A DNA stretch of 13,525 nucleotides from Oscillospiraceae bacterium (GCA_029005335.1 JAQXFT010000060.1:1-13525); one strand, 5' to 3'; counted from the stretch's first letter, positions 7,975 to 13,525 are shown. Program-made: numbers and translations. The notes: generated by a model not told the origin, from the sequence alone.

Positions 7975-8003
7975 TTTACTTGAAGAAAAATATATGATAT
8001 AAT
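7975..8003 (+). promoter_or_regulatory. Sigma-A-type promoter for the CPBP protease gene at 8028
   Basis: TTTACT (7975-7980), a 17-base spacer, and a perfect TATAAT (7998-8003) preceded by TGA, an extended -10 element. The -35 matches the consensus in four of six positions. The transcript would begin near 8010, immediately before the GGGAGG site at 8012-8017, so the leader is very short. It faces away from the polA promoter; the two -35 boxes are only about ten bases apart. Confidence 0.7.
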
Positions 8004-8027
8004 ATATTTCAGGGAGGCGATTGAACC

Positions 8028-9200
8028 TTGAACGAAAATATTTCTGCTGAACAGTACAGAGATGAGATATATGCTCTGAATAAAAAACTTGACCTTGCCG
8101 AACAGCAATTAATGGATACGGCATATACTGACCCGAAAAATCCATTTGACAATCCAACTGAAATAAGGCACTATAACTCCGACTACAGAAAGATTGAACC
8201 GGAAATAAAAAAGCCCTTTTATAAGCTTCCGCTTGAACCGGAATACAGAGAAAAACGGAATATAAAAAGATTCTACAATATAACCCTCATGCAGATTGCA
8301 TTCCGGTTAATATCATCACATCTGCTTATGTTTATTCTGACGGGAATAATAACATCAGTATTAAGCTTTATAAATCCGCAGGCAGGCTCAGAGTTCATAT
8401 CAGATTATTTCTATTCAACAATATCATCTCCGGCAAATATGCTTGTGTTTTTAATCTGTAACGTAGCCTTTGCATTTCTGGGACTGAAAATGACCGATAT
8501 ACCGCCCTCATCGCTTGTAAATACCTGCGATTTCACTCTCCTGAAGGCAGTTGCTTATCTCTTTATAGCATTTTTCATAAACCACTTTTCAACGGTAATC
8601 ATTTCATTTACTGAATCAGTTATGAACCAATGCGGACTTAATATGTATAACATCAACGACTATACGAACTATCAAAGCACCCCCTCCAGAATTTCAGATT
8701 TTGTATATGCAATAATAGTTGCACCGATAACAGAGGAGCTTTTTTACAGGGGAATGGTACTGAAAAACTTTTCCAGAGCAAGTCAGAGATGCGGTATATT
8801 TATAAGTGCAATGCTTTTCGCATTTATGCATACTACTGTTCCTCAGATTATACTTGGATTTATAATGGGAATATTCCTTGCACACATCACTATAAAGCAC
8901 AATTCAATAATACCTGCAATTATGGTACACTCATTCAACAATTCGTTAGGCTATATGATGAGTCCTCTTGGCAATATAACCTCTGATATCGGAATAGTTA
9001 CCGCAAACTCATTTTATTATATGGCAGTAATGCTCGGATTGTTTGCACTTATTGCATTCAAGCTTACAAACAAGCTTCCTCATGATACTCCCCAGCAGTC
9101 AAGAAGAAGTATTGCACTTGCATTTCAGTCAGTACCGTTAATAATACTTGTAATATACTATATATTCATGACTTTAAGCTATATCTTACAAGTATCCTGA
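8028..9200 (+). CDS. CPBP-family intramembrane glutamic endopeptidase with long cytoplasmic N-terminus
   Basis: This is a multi-span membrane protein of the CPBP/Abi family (PF02517; CAAX protease and bacteriocin-processing relatives), which cleaves substrates within the membrane. The TTG start at 8028 follows GGGAGG by ten bases and gives 390 residues. All three family motifs are present: EELFYR with Glu236, Glu237 and Arg241; FAFMH with Phe264 and His268; and HSFNN with His301 and Asn305. These are the expected catalytic and metal- or water-coordinating residues, so the enzyme should be active. Residues 1-85 are hydrophilic and charged, starting with a probable short coiled coil (about 7-30), then a Pro-rich linker. 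This extension is not part of the protease domain and could be a cytoplasmic partner- or substrate-binding region. About eight membrane segments follow. It has its own promoter and ends at a terminator; no bacteriocin precursor or prenylated substrate gene is adjacent, so its target is unknown. Confidence 0.87.
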   Translation: MNENISAEQYRDEIYALNKKLDLAEQQLMDTAYTDPKNPFDNPTEIRHYNSDYRKIEPEIKKPFYKLPLEPEYREKRNIKRFYNITLMQIAFRLISSHLLMFILTGIITSVLSFINPQAGSEFISDYFYSTISSPANMLVFLICNVAFAFLGLKMTDIPPSSLVNTCDFTLLKAVAYLFIAFFINHFSTVIISFTESVMNQCGLNMYNINDYTNYQSTPSRISDFVYAIIVAPITEELFYRGMVLKNFSRASQRCGIFISAMLFAFMHTTVPQIILGFIMGIFLAHITIKHNSIIPAIMVHSFNNSLGYMMSPLGNITSDIGIVTANSFYYMAVMLGLFALIAFKLTNKLPHDTPQQSRRSIALAFQSVPLIILVIYYIFMTLSYILQVS

Positions 9201-9237
9201 AAAAAAATGGCCGGATTACTTCCGGTCATTTTTTTTT
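9200..9237. terminator. Bidirectional terminator between the two CPBP genes
   Basis: Eight As (9200-9207) then TGGCCGGA (9208-9215), loop TTACT (9216-9220), TCCGGTCA (9221-9228) and nine Ts (9229-9237). The stem is continuous apart from one G-T wobble and has a T-run on each strand. The first A is the last base of the plus-strand stop codon, and the loop contains the minus-strand gene's TAA (9218-9216), so it ends both convergent genes. Confidence 0.93.
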
Positions 9238-10166
9238 GCTTTAAACATATATAAAAACAATATTATAAATGCAATGAATAATATAACTGTTGAAGAAATT
9301 CCGCCCTCCGCTCCGAAAGCTCCGCCGTTTAAAATAGCTTTGCTTTCGGGTGAGCTTGTAATAAAAAATGTTTCATCTGAACCTGTACCGCTGACACTGA
9401 TTCCAAAAAGATTTCCCTGAGAAAAATTCCATAAAGAATGTATAGCCGATACCCCCCATATATTGTCAAAGCATATCATATAAACAGACATAAACACTCC
9501 GAATAAAAATATATTGAAAAGTGCAAGAGGAGTTGCCCCCGGATTAAGAATATGTGCAAGTGAAAATGCTCCGGCACTTATCAATACGGCAGATATAATA
9601 TTATGCTTACCGCCGATACTGTTCATAAGAAATCCCCTGAATATAAATTCTTCACTCATTCCCTGTACAAGCCATGCACAAAGATAAATCAGAAACAATC
9701 CGATATTCAAATCCGGATTAATTCCCTCAATTCTCACAGCTCCGGAAATGACATTCAGAAGAACCACTCCGGAAAACATCAAAAATCCCACAAGCATACC
9801 GGCAAGATAGCTTGAAACTGCCTTTTTCTTACGCATACCCATTGAACCAAGCGACCTTTTTTCAATGAATCTGCAGTATATTATTGAAAGAACTGTTCCG
9901 AATACAGTTGAAAAGAGTGTTGCAAGCATATTTGAAGGTCTCGCCTGAACCTCCATTACGAAATTCATATACTTCTGATTTACTCCTGTAAACTCATCAC
10001 TCATTATATAATCCATAAGCTCAGGAATCATCATTGCTGACGGTACTATTGATTCAGCAATCGATATAACTAAAAATACAGCATAAAATATAATTATCTG
10101 TAAAAAAATATTTTTTACCCTTGCGGATTCAGCTTCCTTAAACATATCTGGCTTTGGAATATTCAT
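9216..10166 (-). CDS. CPBP-family intramembrane glutamic endopeptidase
   Basis: This is a second CPBP/Abi membrane protease, 316 residues. Motif 1 is SEEFIFRGF with Glu172, Glu173 and Arg177; motif 2 is FSLAH with Phe201 and His205; motif 3 is HSLWN with His243 and Asn247. The catalytic set is complete. It begins with about 18 polar residues and has roughly eight hydrophobic segments. A soluble loop with many Met and Asp residues (about 44-80) follows the first segment, and a Gly/Ser-rich stretch (about 254-290) precedes the last. Outside the motifs it shows little resemblance to the convergent neighbour at 8028: different loops, no long N-terminal extension, and a different spacing between motifs. 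They are therefore not a recent tandem duplication. GGAG lies about 11 bases before the ATG, and a consensus promoter sits upstream. A role in membrane-protein or peptide processing is likely, with the substrate unknown. Confidence 0.88.
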   Translation of the reverse strand: MNIPKPDMFKEAESARVKNIFLQIIIFYAVFLVISIAESIVPSAMMIPELMDYIMSDEFTGVNQKYMNFVMEVQARPSNMLATLFSTVFGTVLSIIYCRFIEKRSLGSMGMRKKKAVSSYLAGMLVGFLMFSGVVLLNVISGAVRIEGINPDLNIGLFLIYLCAWLVQGMSEEFIFRGFLMNSIGGKHNIISAVLISAGAFSLAHILNPGATPLALFNIFLFGVFMSVYMICFDNIWGVSAIHSLWNFSQGNLFGISVSGTGSDETFFITSSPESKAILNGGAFGAEGGISSTVILFIAFIILFLYMFKAKKNDRK

Positions 10167-10201
10167 GTCAGAAAAATCTCCTCATATTGAATTTACAAAA
10201 A

Positions 10202-10230
10202 ATTATAACATATTCTCCGGTATGTGTCAA
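10202..10230 (-). promoter_or_regulatory. Consensus sigma-A promoter for the CPBP gene at 9216-10166
   Basis: Minus-strand TTGACA (10230-10225), exactly 17 bases, then TATAAT (10207-10202). Both hexamers match the vegetative consensus perfectly, so this gene should be strongly and constitutively transcribed. The start codon is about 36 bases past the -10 box. Confidence 0.88.
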
Positions 10231-10251
10231 GTATTTTTTCGGGATTTGAAT

Positions 10252-10260
10252 CATATAAAT
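10252..10260 (+). promoter_or_regulatory. Possible mother-cell sigma-E-like -10 element before the cortex-hydrolase operon
   Basis: CATATAAAT lies about 40 bases before the TTG start at 10299 and matches the Bacillus sigma-E -10 pattern CATAYAMT in seven of eight positions. No convincing -35 was found; AAGTATT at 10229-10235 is a weak candidate with a 16-base gap. No good sigma-A promoter in this direction was seen in 10167-10298. Expression during sporulation would fit the gene content, but this is a weak motif call in AT-rich DNA. Confidence 0.3.
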
Positions 10261-10298
10261 TTATAGAAACTCTCCAGAATTAAGAAAGGGTGATTTGA

Positions 10299-11036
10299 TT
10301 GGATAAAAATGCAATGGAAAGATACCGTCAGGAAATGATGAGGCTTTACGGTAAAAGCACAAGCAAAAATGATACTGTTCCTGTAAAGGCTTCAGAAGCA
10401 CCTCCGGAAAAAAATAATAATCCTGCTCCTGAGGAGGAAGAAAAAATTATTCCGGAAAGCTTTCACGAAGCCAGAGAAGCAAATCAGGAAATTCCCCCTG
10501 AAAAAAATCCCGAACCCTTACAGACTGAACCCGAACCACAGAAATCAGGCATTGACGAACGCTATCCCGACCCTGTACTTGATGAAATTATGCGGAATCC
10601 GCATACAAAATTCAATGACAATGAATACAACAAACGCAATAATTATGACAGCATAGGCTGGATTTCGGTAAATGTAAGAACCGGTGAAAATTCCTCTCCC
10701 GTAGAGGGAGCATCAGTCATAGTAACGTCAATGGCTGACGGAAATCTTATTTTCAAGGCTACCGGAATTACTGACGAAAGCGGTCAGATTAAAAAAATAG
10801 CTCTGCCTGCACCCTCCGTAAATCTTTCACTTGACTCCGCAAATCTCATAAAGCCTTATTCTGTATATGATATAAGCGTATATGCAGACGGATTTTTCAG
10901 GGAAAGAAGCATAGATGTTCCGGTATTTGCCGGAATAACCTCAATACAGCAGTTTAACATGGTTCCCCTGCCTTTATATATGACCGAAGATGATGAAACC
11001 ATAAATTACTATAATCAGGAGCCGGAGCTTCAGTAA
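10299..11036 (+). CDS. Carboxypeptidase-regulatory-like (beta-sandwich) domain protein, SleC N-terminal-like
   Basis: This 245-residue protein has two parts. Residues 1-85 are very polar, starting MDKNAMERYRQEMMRLYG and continuing as a Pro/Glu/Lys-rich, probably disordered region (about 28-83). Residues 118-224 form a carboxypeptidase-regulatory-like beta domain: WISVNVRTG, SPVEGASVIV, TGITDESGQIKKIALPAPS, KPYSVYDISVYADGFF, then VPVFAGITSIQQFNMVPLP. The LPAPS, PYSVYD and FAG-x5-QFNM-type elements are, from memory of the family, those found at the N-terminus of clostridial SleC-type cortex-lytic proteins, just before the catalytic domain. Here the polypeptide stops, and that catalytic domain starts a separate gene 22 bases downstream. 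No signal peptide is visible. The TTG start at 10299 is chosen for the AAAGGG eight bases upstream; an internal ATG at 10314 is the alternative. First gene of a three-gene operon; probably a spore-envelope or enzyme-targeting component. Confidence 0.78.
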   Translation: MDKNAMERYRQEMMRLYGKSTSKNDTVPVKASEAPPEKNNNPAPEEEEKIIPESFHEAREANQEIPPEKNPEPLQTEPEPQKSGIDERYPDPVLDEIMRNPHTKFNDNEYNKRNNYDSIGWISVNVRTGENSSPVEGASVIVTSMADGNLIFKATGITDESGQIKKIALPAPSVNLSLDSANLIKPYSVYDISVYADGFFRERSIDVPVFAGITSIQQFNMVPLPLYMTEDDETINYYNQEPELQ

Positions 11037-11058
11037 ATAATAATAAGGAGAAATTTCA

Positions 11059-12462
11059 ATGCTGACAGGAGAACCATTTATTCCCGAAACAATAACCGTA
11101 CATTTAGGGTCTCCGAATTCGGACGCTCAGAATGTTACTGTAGACTTCATGACTTATATCAAAAATGTTGCATCAAGCGAAATATATCCGACATGGCCGG
11201 AATCTTCCATAAGAGCAAATATCTATGTCATAACAAGCTTCGCATTAAACAGAATATATACTGAATGGTATCGTTCCAGAGGATATGATTTTGATATAAC
11301 CTCATCAACCCAATATGACCAGAAATTTATTAACGGCCGTGAGATATTCGATTCAATAAGCAATATAGCTGATGAGATATTCTCCGACTATGTGAGAAGA
11401 CAGGGAACTGTTGAACCTCTTTTTACTGCATTCTGCAACGGAACTACTGTAACGTGTGAAGGTCTTTCGCAGTGGGGTACAGTATCGCTTGCAGAACAGG
11501 GATATACACCCTATGAAATACTCAAATACTATTACGGAGATGATATTGAAATTGTCAGAAATGCTCCCGTGAGAACCCGTACACCCTCATATCCAGATAT
11601 TGAACTCAGTGAAGGAATGGCTGGAAATGAAGTAAAAAATATTCAGGTACAGCTCAACAGAATCTCAAGGAACTATCCCGCAATACCAAAAATTGCTCAG
11701 ACGGACGGAATATTCGGAGCTGATACAAGAGAGTCTGTACAGAAATTTCAGGAAATTTTTGACCTCCAGCCTACAGGAACTGTAAACGAATCAACATGGT
11801 ATAAAATAGCCTATATATACACAAGTGTAAAACGTCTTGCAGAACTCAGCTCAGAGGGACTTTCCTTTGAAGAAACTGAAAAGCAGTTTGCAAACGAACA
11901 GAAAATAGGCTCACAGGGATTTCAGGTCAGAGAAATTCAGTATTATCTTTCAGTAGTAGGGGCATATTATGATGCAGTTCTGCCGGTTGAAATTACCGGA
12001 TATTTCGGAGAAGAGACAGAAAAATCCGTAAAATCCTTCCAGCAGGTCTTCGGACTTCCGCAGACCGGTGTCGTTGACCGTCAGACATGGAATGATTTAT
12101 ACAGAGCATATGCCGGCATTGCCAAATCCGTTCCCTTTGATATTGAATCAAATGTTGCACTCTATCCCGGAACTGTTTTCAAGGAGGGTTCATCAGGTGA
12201 CTATGTGAGGATTCTTCAGGAATACCTTACTTATATAAATCAGACATATCCGGAAATTCCTGCTGTAAACAATACAGGATATTTCGGACCTCTTACACGT
12301 CAGTCAGTGCTTGCATTTCAGAAACGCTTCGGACTTCCGCAGACCGGTGTTGTAGGCGGTGCTGTATGGAATGATATTGCCGGTCTGTATTCCGATTTGC
12401 GTTTCGGAACTGACAAAAGACCGTATCAATCCCCCGGATATACAATTTCTTCTGAAACCTGA
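11059..12462 (+). CDS. SleC/SpoIID-like spore cortex hydrolase with three peptidoglycan-binding repeats
   Basis: This is a probable peptidoglycan-degrading enzyme of the SleC type, which breaks down spore cortex. Residues 1-30 (GEPFIPETITVHLG) lead into a SpoIID-like domain: YIKNVASSEIYPTWPESSIR, with Glu41 in the position of the SpoIID catalytic glutamate, then ALNRIYTEWYRSRGYDFDIT (63-82). Two cysteines, Cys126 and Cys133, precede LSQWGTVSLAEQGYTPYEIL (136-154), the usual SpoIID ending. Three PG_binding_1-like domains follow at about 185-262, 283-355 and 374-446, each with a GYFG or GIFG turn, FQ-x2-F and a TG-x9-W end. SleC normally has one such domain. No signal peptide is visible and the N-terminal beta domain is a separate upstream gene. 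AAGGAG lies eight bases before the ATG. It could alternatively act in spore-wall remodelling during sporulation rather than at germination. Confidence 0.82.
   Translation: MLTGEPFIPETITVHLGSPNSDAQNVTVDFMTYIKNVASSEIYPTWPESSIRANIYVITSFALNRIYTEWYRSRGYDFDITSSTQYDQKFINGREIFDSISNIADEIFSDYVRRQGTVEPLFTAFCNGTTVTCEGLSQWGTVSLAEQGYTPYEILKYYYGDDIEIVRNAPVRTRTPSYPDIELSEGMAGNEVKNIQVQLNRISRNYPAIPKIAQTDGIFGADTRESVQKFQEIFDLQPTGTVNESTWYKIAYIYTSVKRLAELSSEGLSFEETEKQFANEQKIGSQGFQVREIQYYLSVVGAYYDAVLPVEITGYFGEETEKSVKSFQQVFGLPQTGVVDRQTWNDLYRAYAGIAKSVPFDIESNVALYPGTVFKEGSSGDYVRILQEYLTYINQTYPEIPAVNNTGYFGPLTRQSVLAFQKRFGLPQTGVVGGAVWNDIAGLYSDLRFGTDKRPYQSPGYTISSET
12048..12071 (+). repeat. Direct repeat copy 1 within peptidoglycan-binding repeats
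   Basis: Twenty-four bases encoding the FGLPQTGV segment of the second peptidoglycan-binding domain are identical to 12327-12350, in the same frame and 279 bases (93 codons) away. This suggests recent duplication or gene conversion between the second and third domains; the first domain has FDLQPTGT at this position. Confidence 0.85.
12327..12350 (+). repeat. Direct repeat copy 2 within peptidoglycan-binding repeats
   Basis: Identical to 12048-12071 over 24 bases; encodes the FGLPQTGV segment of the third peptidoglycan-binding domain. Flanking DNA is similar in protein terms but no longer identical in bases. Confidence 0.85.
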
Positions 12463-12479
12463 TAAGGAGGTCTTTATTT

Positions 12480-12986
12480 ATGCCATATACTCCACAACAG
12501 AAAAAAAAACACGTCAGAGAGCTTCAGCAGTATCTTCAGGGAATTTCCTACTATAACGATAAAATCCCCCTTATAATCCCTGACGGATATTTCGGAAAGG
12601 AAACTTCTACAGCCGTAAGAGCCTTTCAAAGAGAATACAAAATACCCGAAACAGGTACTGCTACGCATGAAACATGGAACAAAATAGTTTCCGTATACAG
12701 GGGCTTTATCGATTCCGAACCAATTCCGCTTGATATATTTCCGTCCAAAAGCTATCTGGTAAGAAAAGGCGATTCCGGAATTATCGTATATGTAATTCAG
12801 GTGATTCTACACGAAATAGGTCTGAAATATGATAACTTCCCCGATATCGTCATAAACGGAATCTATGACAACTCAACTGCAAACGCTGTAAGCTTCTTAC
12901 AGAACCTTTCAAATCTCTCCCAGACCGGAACTGTAAACAATCAGACATGGAATATCCTTTCCGCCTCTGTACATCATTTAATATAA
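12480..12986 (+). CDS. Protein of two tandem peptidoglycan-binding domains, no catalytic domain
   Basis: This 168-residue protein is built only of two PG_binding_1-like domains. The first is at about 11-73 (VRELQQYLQG, PDGYFGKETSTAVRAFQREY, PETGTATHETWNKIV). The second is at about 96-161 (KGDSGIIVYVIQVIL, INGIYDNSTANAVSFLQ, SQTGTVNNQTWNIL). They follow the pattern of the three repeats at the end of the preceding gene, including the linker style between domains. It lacks a signal peptide, membrane segment or enzyme domain. It begins 17 bases after the preceding stop with AAGGAGG nine bases before its ATG, so it is co-expressed. It plausibly helps retain or position the hydrolase on cortex peptidoglycan, or is a C-terminal portion of the same ancestral protein now made separately. 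No clear terminator follows it; 12987-13039 holds only a T-rich stretch without a good stem. Confidence 0.82.
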   Translation: MPYTPQQKKKHVRELQQYLQGISYYNDKIPLIIPDGYFGKETSTAVRAFQREYKIPETGTATHETWNKIVSVYRGFIDSEPIPLDIFPSKSYLVRKGDSGIIVYVIQVILHEIGLKYDNFPDIVINGIYDNSTANAVSFLQNLSNLSQTGTVNNQTWNILSASVHHLI

Positions 12987-13039
12987 TAACTCTTTTCTCA
13001 ATGTCAGATAAAATTTACAAAGTATTTCTTTTTTTGGTA

Positions 13040-13068
13040 TTGACATAAACAGAAAAAAAAGATATAAT
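13040..13068 (+). promoter_or_regulatory. pckG: Consensus sigma-A promoter of pckG
   Basis: TTGACA (13040-13045), exactly 17 bases (13046-13062, A-rich), then TATAAT (13063-13068). Perfect vegetative hexamers and optimal spacing predict strong transcription starting near 13075, leaving a leader of about 70 bases before the ATG. Confidence 0.9.
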
Positions 13069-13072
13069 ATAC

Positions 13073-13116
13073 CTTAAGAGAAAGTCAGACCTTTCTCAAG
13101 CCTGAATGTTTTCAGG
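13073..13116 (+). promoter_or_regulatory. Two tandem hairpins in the pckG leader
   Basis: Hairpin 1 pairs GAGAAAG (13078-13084) with CTTTCTC (13091-13097) around loop TCAGAC, and can extend by three pairs (13073-13075 with 13098-13100) past a two-base bulge. Hairpin 2 pairs CCTGAA (13101-13106) with TTCAGG (13111-13116) around TGTT. They sit at the very 5' end of the transcript, upstream of the ribosome binding site AGGAGG (13127-13132), and no T-run follows either. They may protect the mRNA 5' end or act in control; no known riboswitch class is recognised. Confidence 0.6.
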
Positions 13117-13142
13117 TATAAAATACAGGAGGTACTTTGAAA

Positions 13143-13525
13143 ATGTCACTGACAAAAAATCCTAATGTTTTAAAGTGGGTTTCAGAAATGGAAGCTCTTA
13201 CTAAACCTGATAAGGTTGTATGGATTGACGGCTCTGAAGAACAGCTTGACGCTCTCAGAAAAGAAGCTGTTTCTACCGGCGAAATGATTGAACTTAATCA
13301 GGAAAAGCTCCCCGGCTGTCTCTACCACAGAACTAAGCCTAACGACGTTGCCCGTGTTGAGGACAGAACATTCATCTGCACAAGAAGAAAAGAAGATGCA
13401 GGCCCGACTAATAACTGGAAAGACCCTCAGGAAATGTATGCTATGCTTACACCTATGTATGACGGTGTTATGAAGGGCAGAACTATGTATGTTATCCCCT
13501 ATTCAATGGGTCCTATCGGTTCACC
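13143..13525 (+). CDS. pckG: Phosphoenolpyruvate carboxykinase (GTP), 3'-truncated by window edge
   Basis: This cytoplasmic enzyme interconverts oxaloacetate + GTP with PEP + CO2 + GDP. In fermenting gut Clostridia it is often thought to run in the PEP-carboxylating direction toward succinate or anaplerosis. Only the first 127 of about 600 residues are present. They match the GTP-class N-terminus: LKWVSEMEALTKPDKVVWIDGS, then CLYHRTKPNDVARVEDRTFIC, KKEDAGPTNNW-like RRKEDAGPTNNWKDPQEM, and GRTMYVIPYSMGPIGSP. The Arg in DVARVED corresponds to a substrate-contacting arginine in the family. These motifs separate it from the unrelated ATP-dependent PckA. The ATG follows AGGAGG by ten bases. Codon use here looks more like that of a highly expressed gene than its neighbours (many gct, ctt, aac and gac codons; my impression only), and the promoter is consensus. 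Confidence 0.95.
   Translation, partial: MSLTKNPNVLKWVSEMEALTKPDKVVWIDGSEEQLDALRKEAVSTGEMIELNQEKLPGCLYHRTKPNDVARVEDRTFICTRRKEDAGPTNNWKDPQEMYAMLTPMYDGVMKGRTMYVIPYSMGPIGS

Noticed and set aside
7906..8157. An 84-residue N-terminal extension of DNA polymerase I on the minus strand
   Set aside because: The extra sequence has no relation to Pol I, crosses the divergent promoters and overlaps the oppositely oriented gene at 8028; homology and the ribosome binding site both put the start at 7905.
8028..10166. Bacteriocin or immunity locus suggested by two CPBP (Abi) proteins
   Set aside because: No precursor peptide with a leader, no transporter and no response regulator were seen nearby; CPBP proteases are common outside such loci.
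10221..10260. A sigma-A promoter on the plus strand for the cortex-hydrolase operon
   Set aside because: TATAAA at 10254-10259 has no -35 at 16-18 bases, and TTGAAT at 10246-10251 has no -10 at the matching distance.
12359..12556. A small plus-strand open frame across the end of the hydrolase gene and the start of the next
   Set aside because: It overlaps two well-supported genes in another frame and shows no domain or ribosome binding site.
1..13525. Scarcity of CTAG
   Set aside because: CTAG is rare in very many bacterial genomes, so it is not informative here, unlike GATC.

Overview
The window looks like chromosomal DNA from a low-GC, Gram-positive, spore-forming or formerly spore-forming Clostridia member. 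A Ruminococcus-like or other Oscillospirales gut anaerobe is the best guess. The grounds are a GerA/GerB/GerC germinant-receptor operon, a SleC-type cortex-hydrolase operon, GTP-type PEP carboxykinase, consensus sigma-A promoters (TTGACA-N17-TATAAT), strong GGAGG-type ribosome binding sites, and three genes that start with TTG. No mobile element, CRISPR array, rRNA or tRNA was seen, and no gene-free stretch exceeds about 160 bases.

Layout. (1) 1-2436, plus strand: the 3' part of a germinant-receptor operon, gerA (5' end cut by the window), gerB and an unusually short gerC, joined by 8- and 4-base overlaps. (2) 2443-2475: a bidirectional terminator. (3) 2456-7905, minus strand: a tight five-gene housekeeping operon transcribed polA, rimI-like acetyltransferase, tsaD, GtrA-family membrane protein, dusB. 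It joins DNA repair synthesis to two tRNA modifications, t6A and dihydrouridine. (4) 7906-8027: divergent promoters. (5) 8028-10166: two convergent, unrelated-looking CPBP-family intramembrane proteases that share a terminator at 9200-9237. (6) 10167-10298: a divergent promoter region. (7) 10299-12986, plus strand: three genes that together carry a carboxypeptidase-regulatory-like beta domain, a SpoIID/SleC-like catalytic domain, three peptidoglycan-binding repeats and then two more. They read like a SleC spore-cortex-lytic enzyme split across cistrons. (8) 12987-13525: a consensus promoter, a leader with two tandem hairpins, and the first 127 codons of GTP-dependent PEP carboxykinase (pckG).

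Two regions concern germination: the receptor that senses germinants (region 1) and a set of cortex-hydrolase-like proteins (region 7). They are about 8 kb apart and separated by housekeeping genes.

The observations most worth pursuing are three. The SleC-type enzyme is divided into three separately translated proteins. GATC appears to be completely absent from 13.5 kb, with GCGC and CGCG apparently absent too. The GerC lipoprotein is only 179 residues long and ends directly at a terminator.
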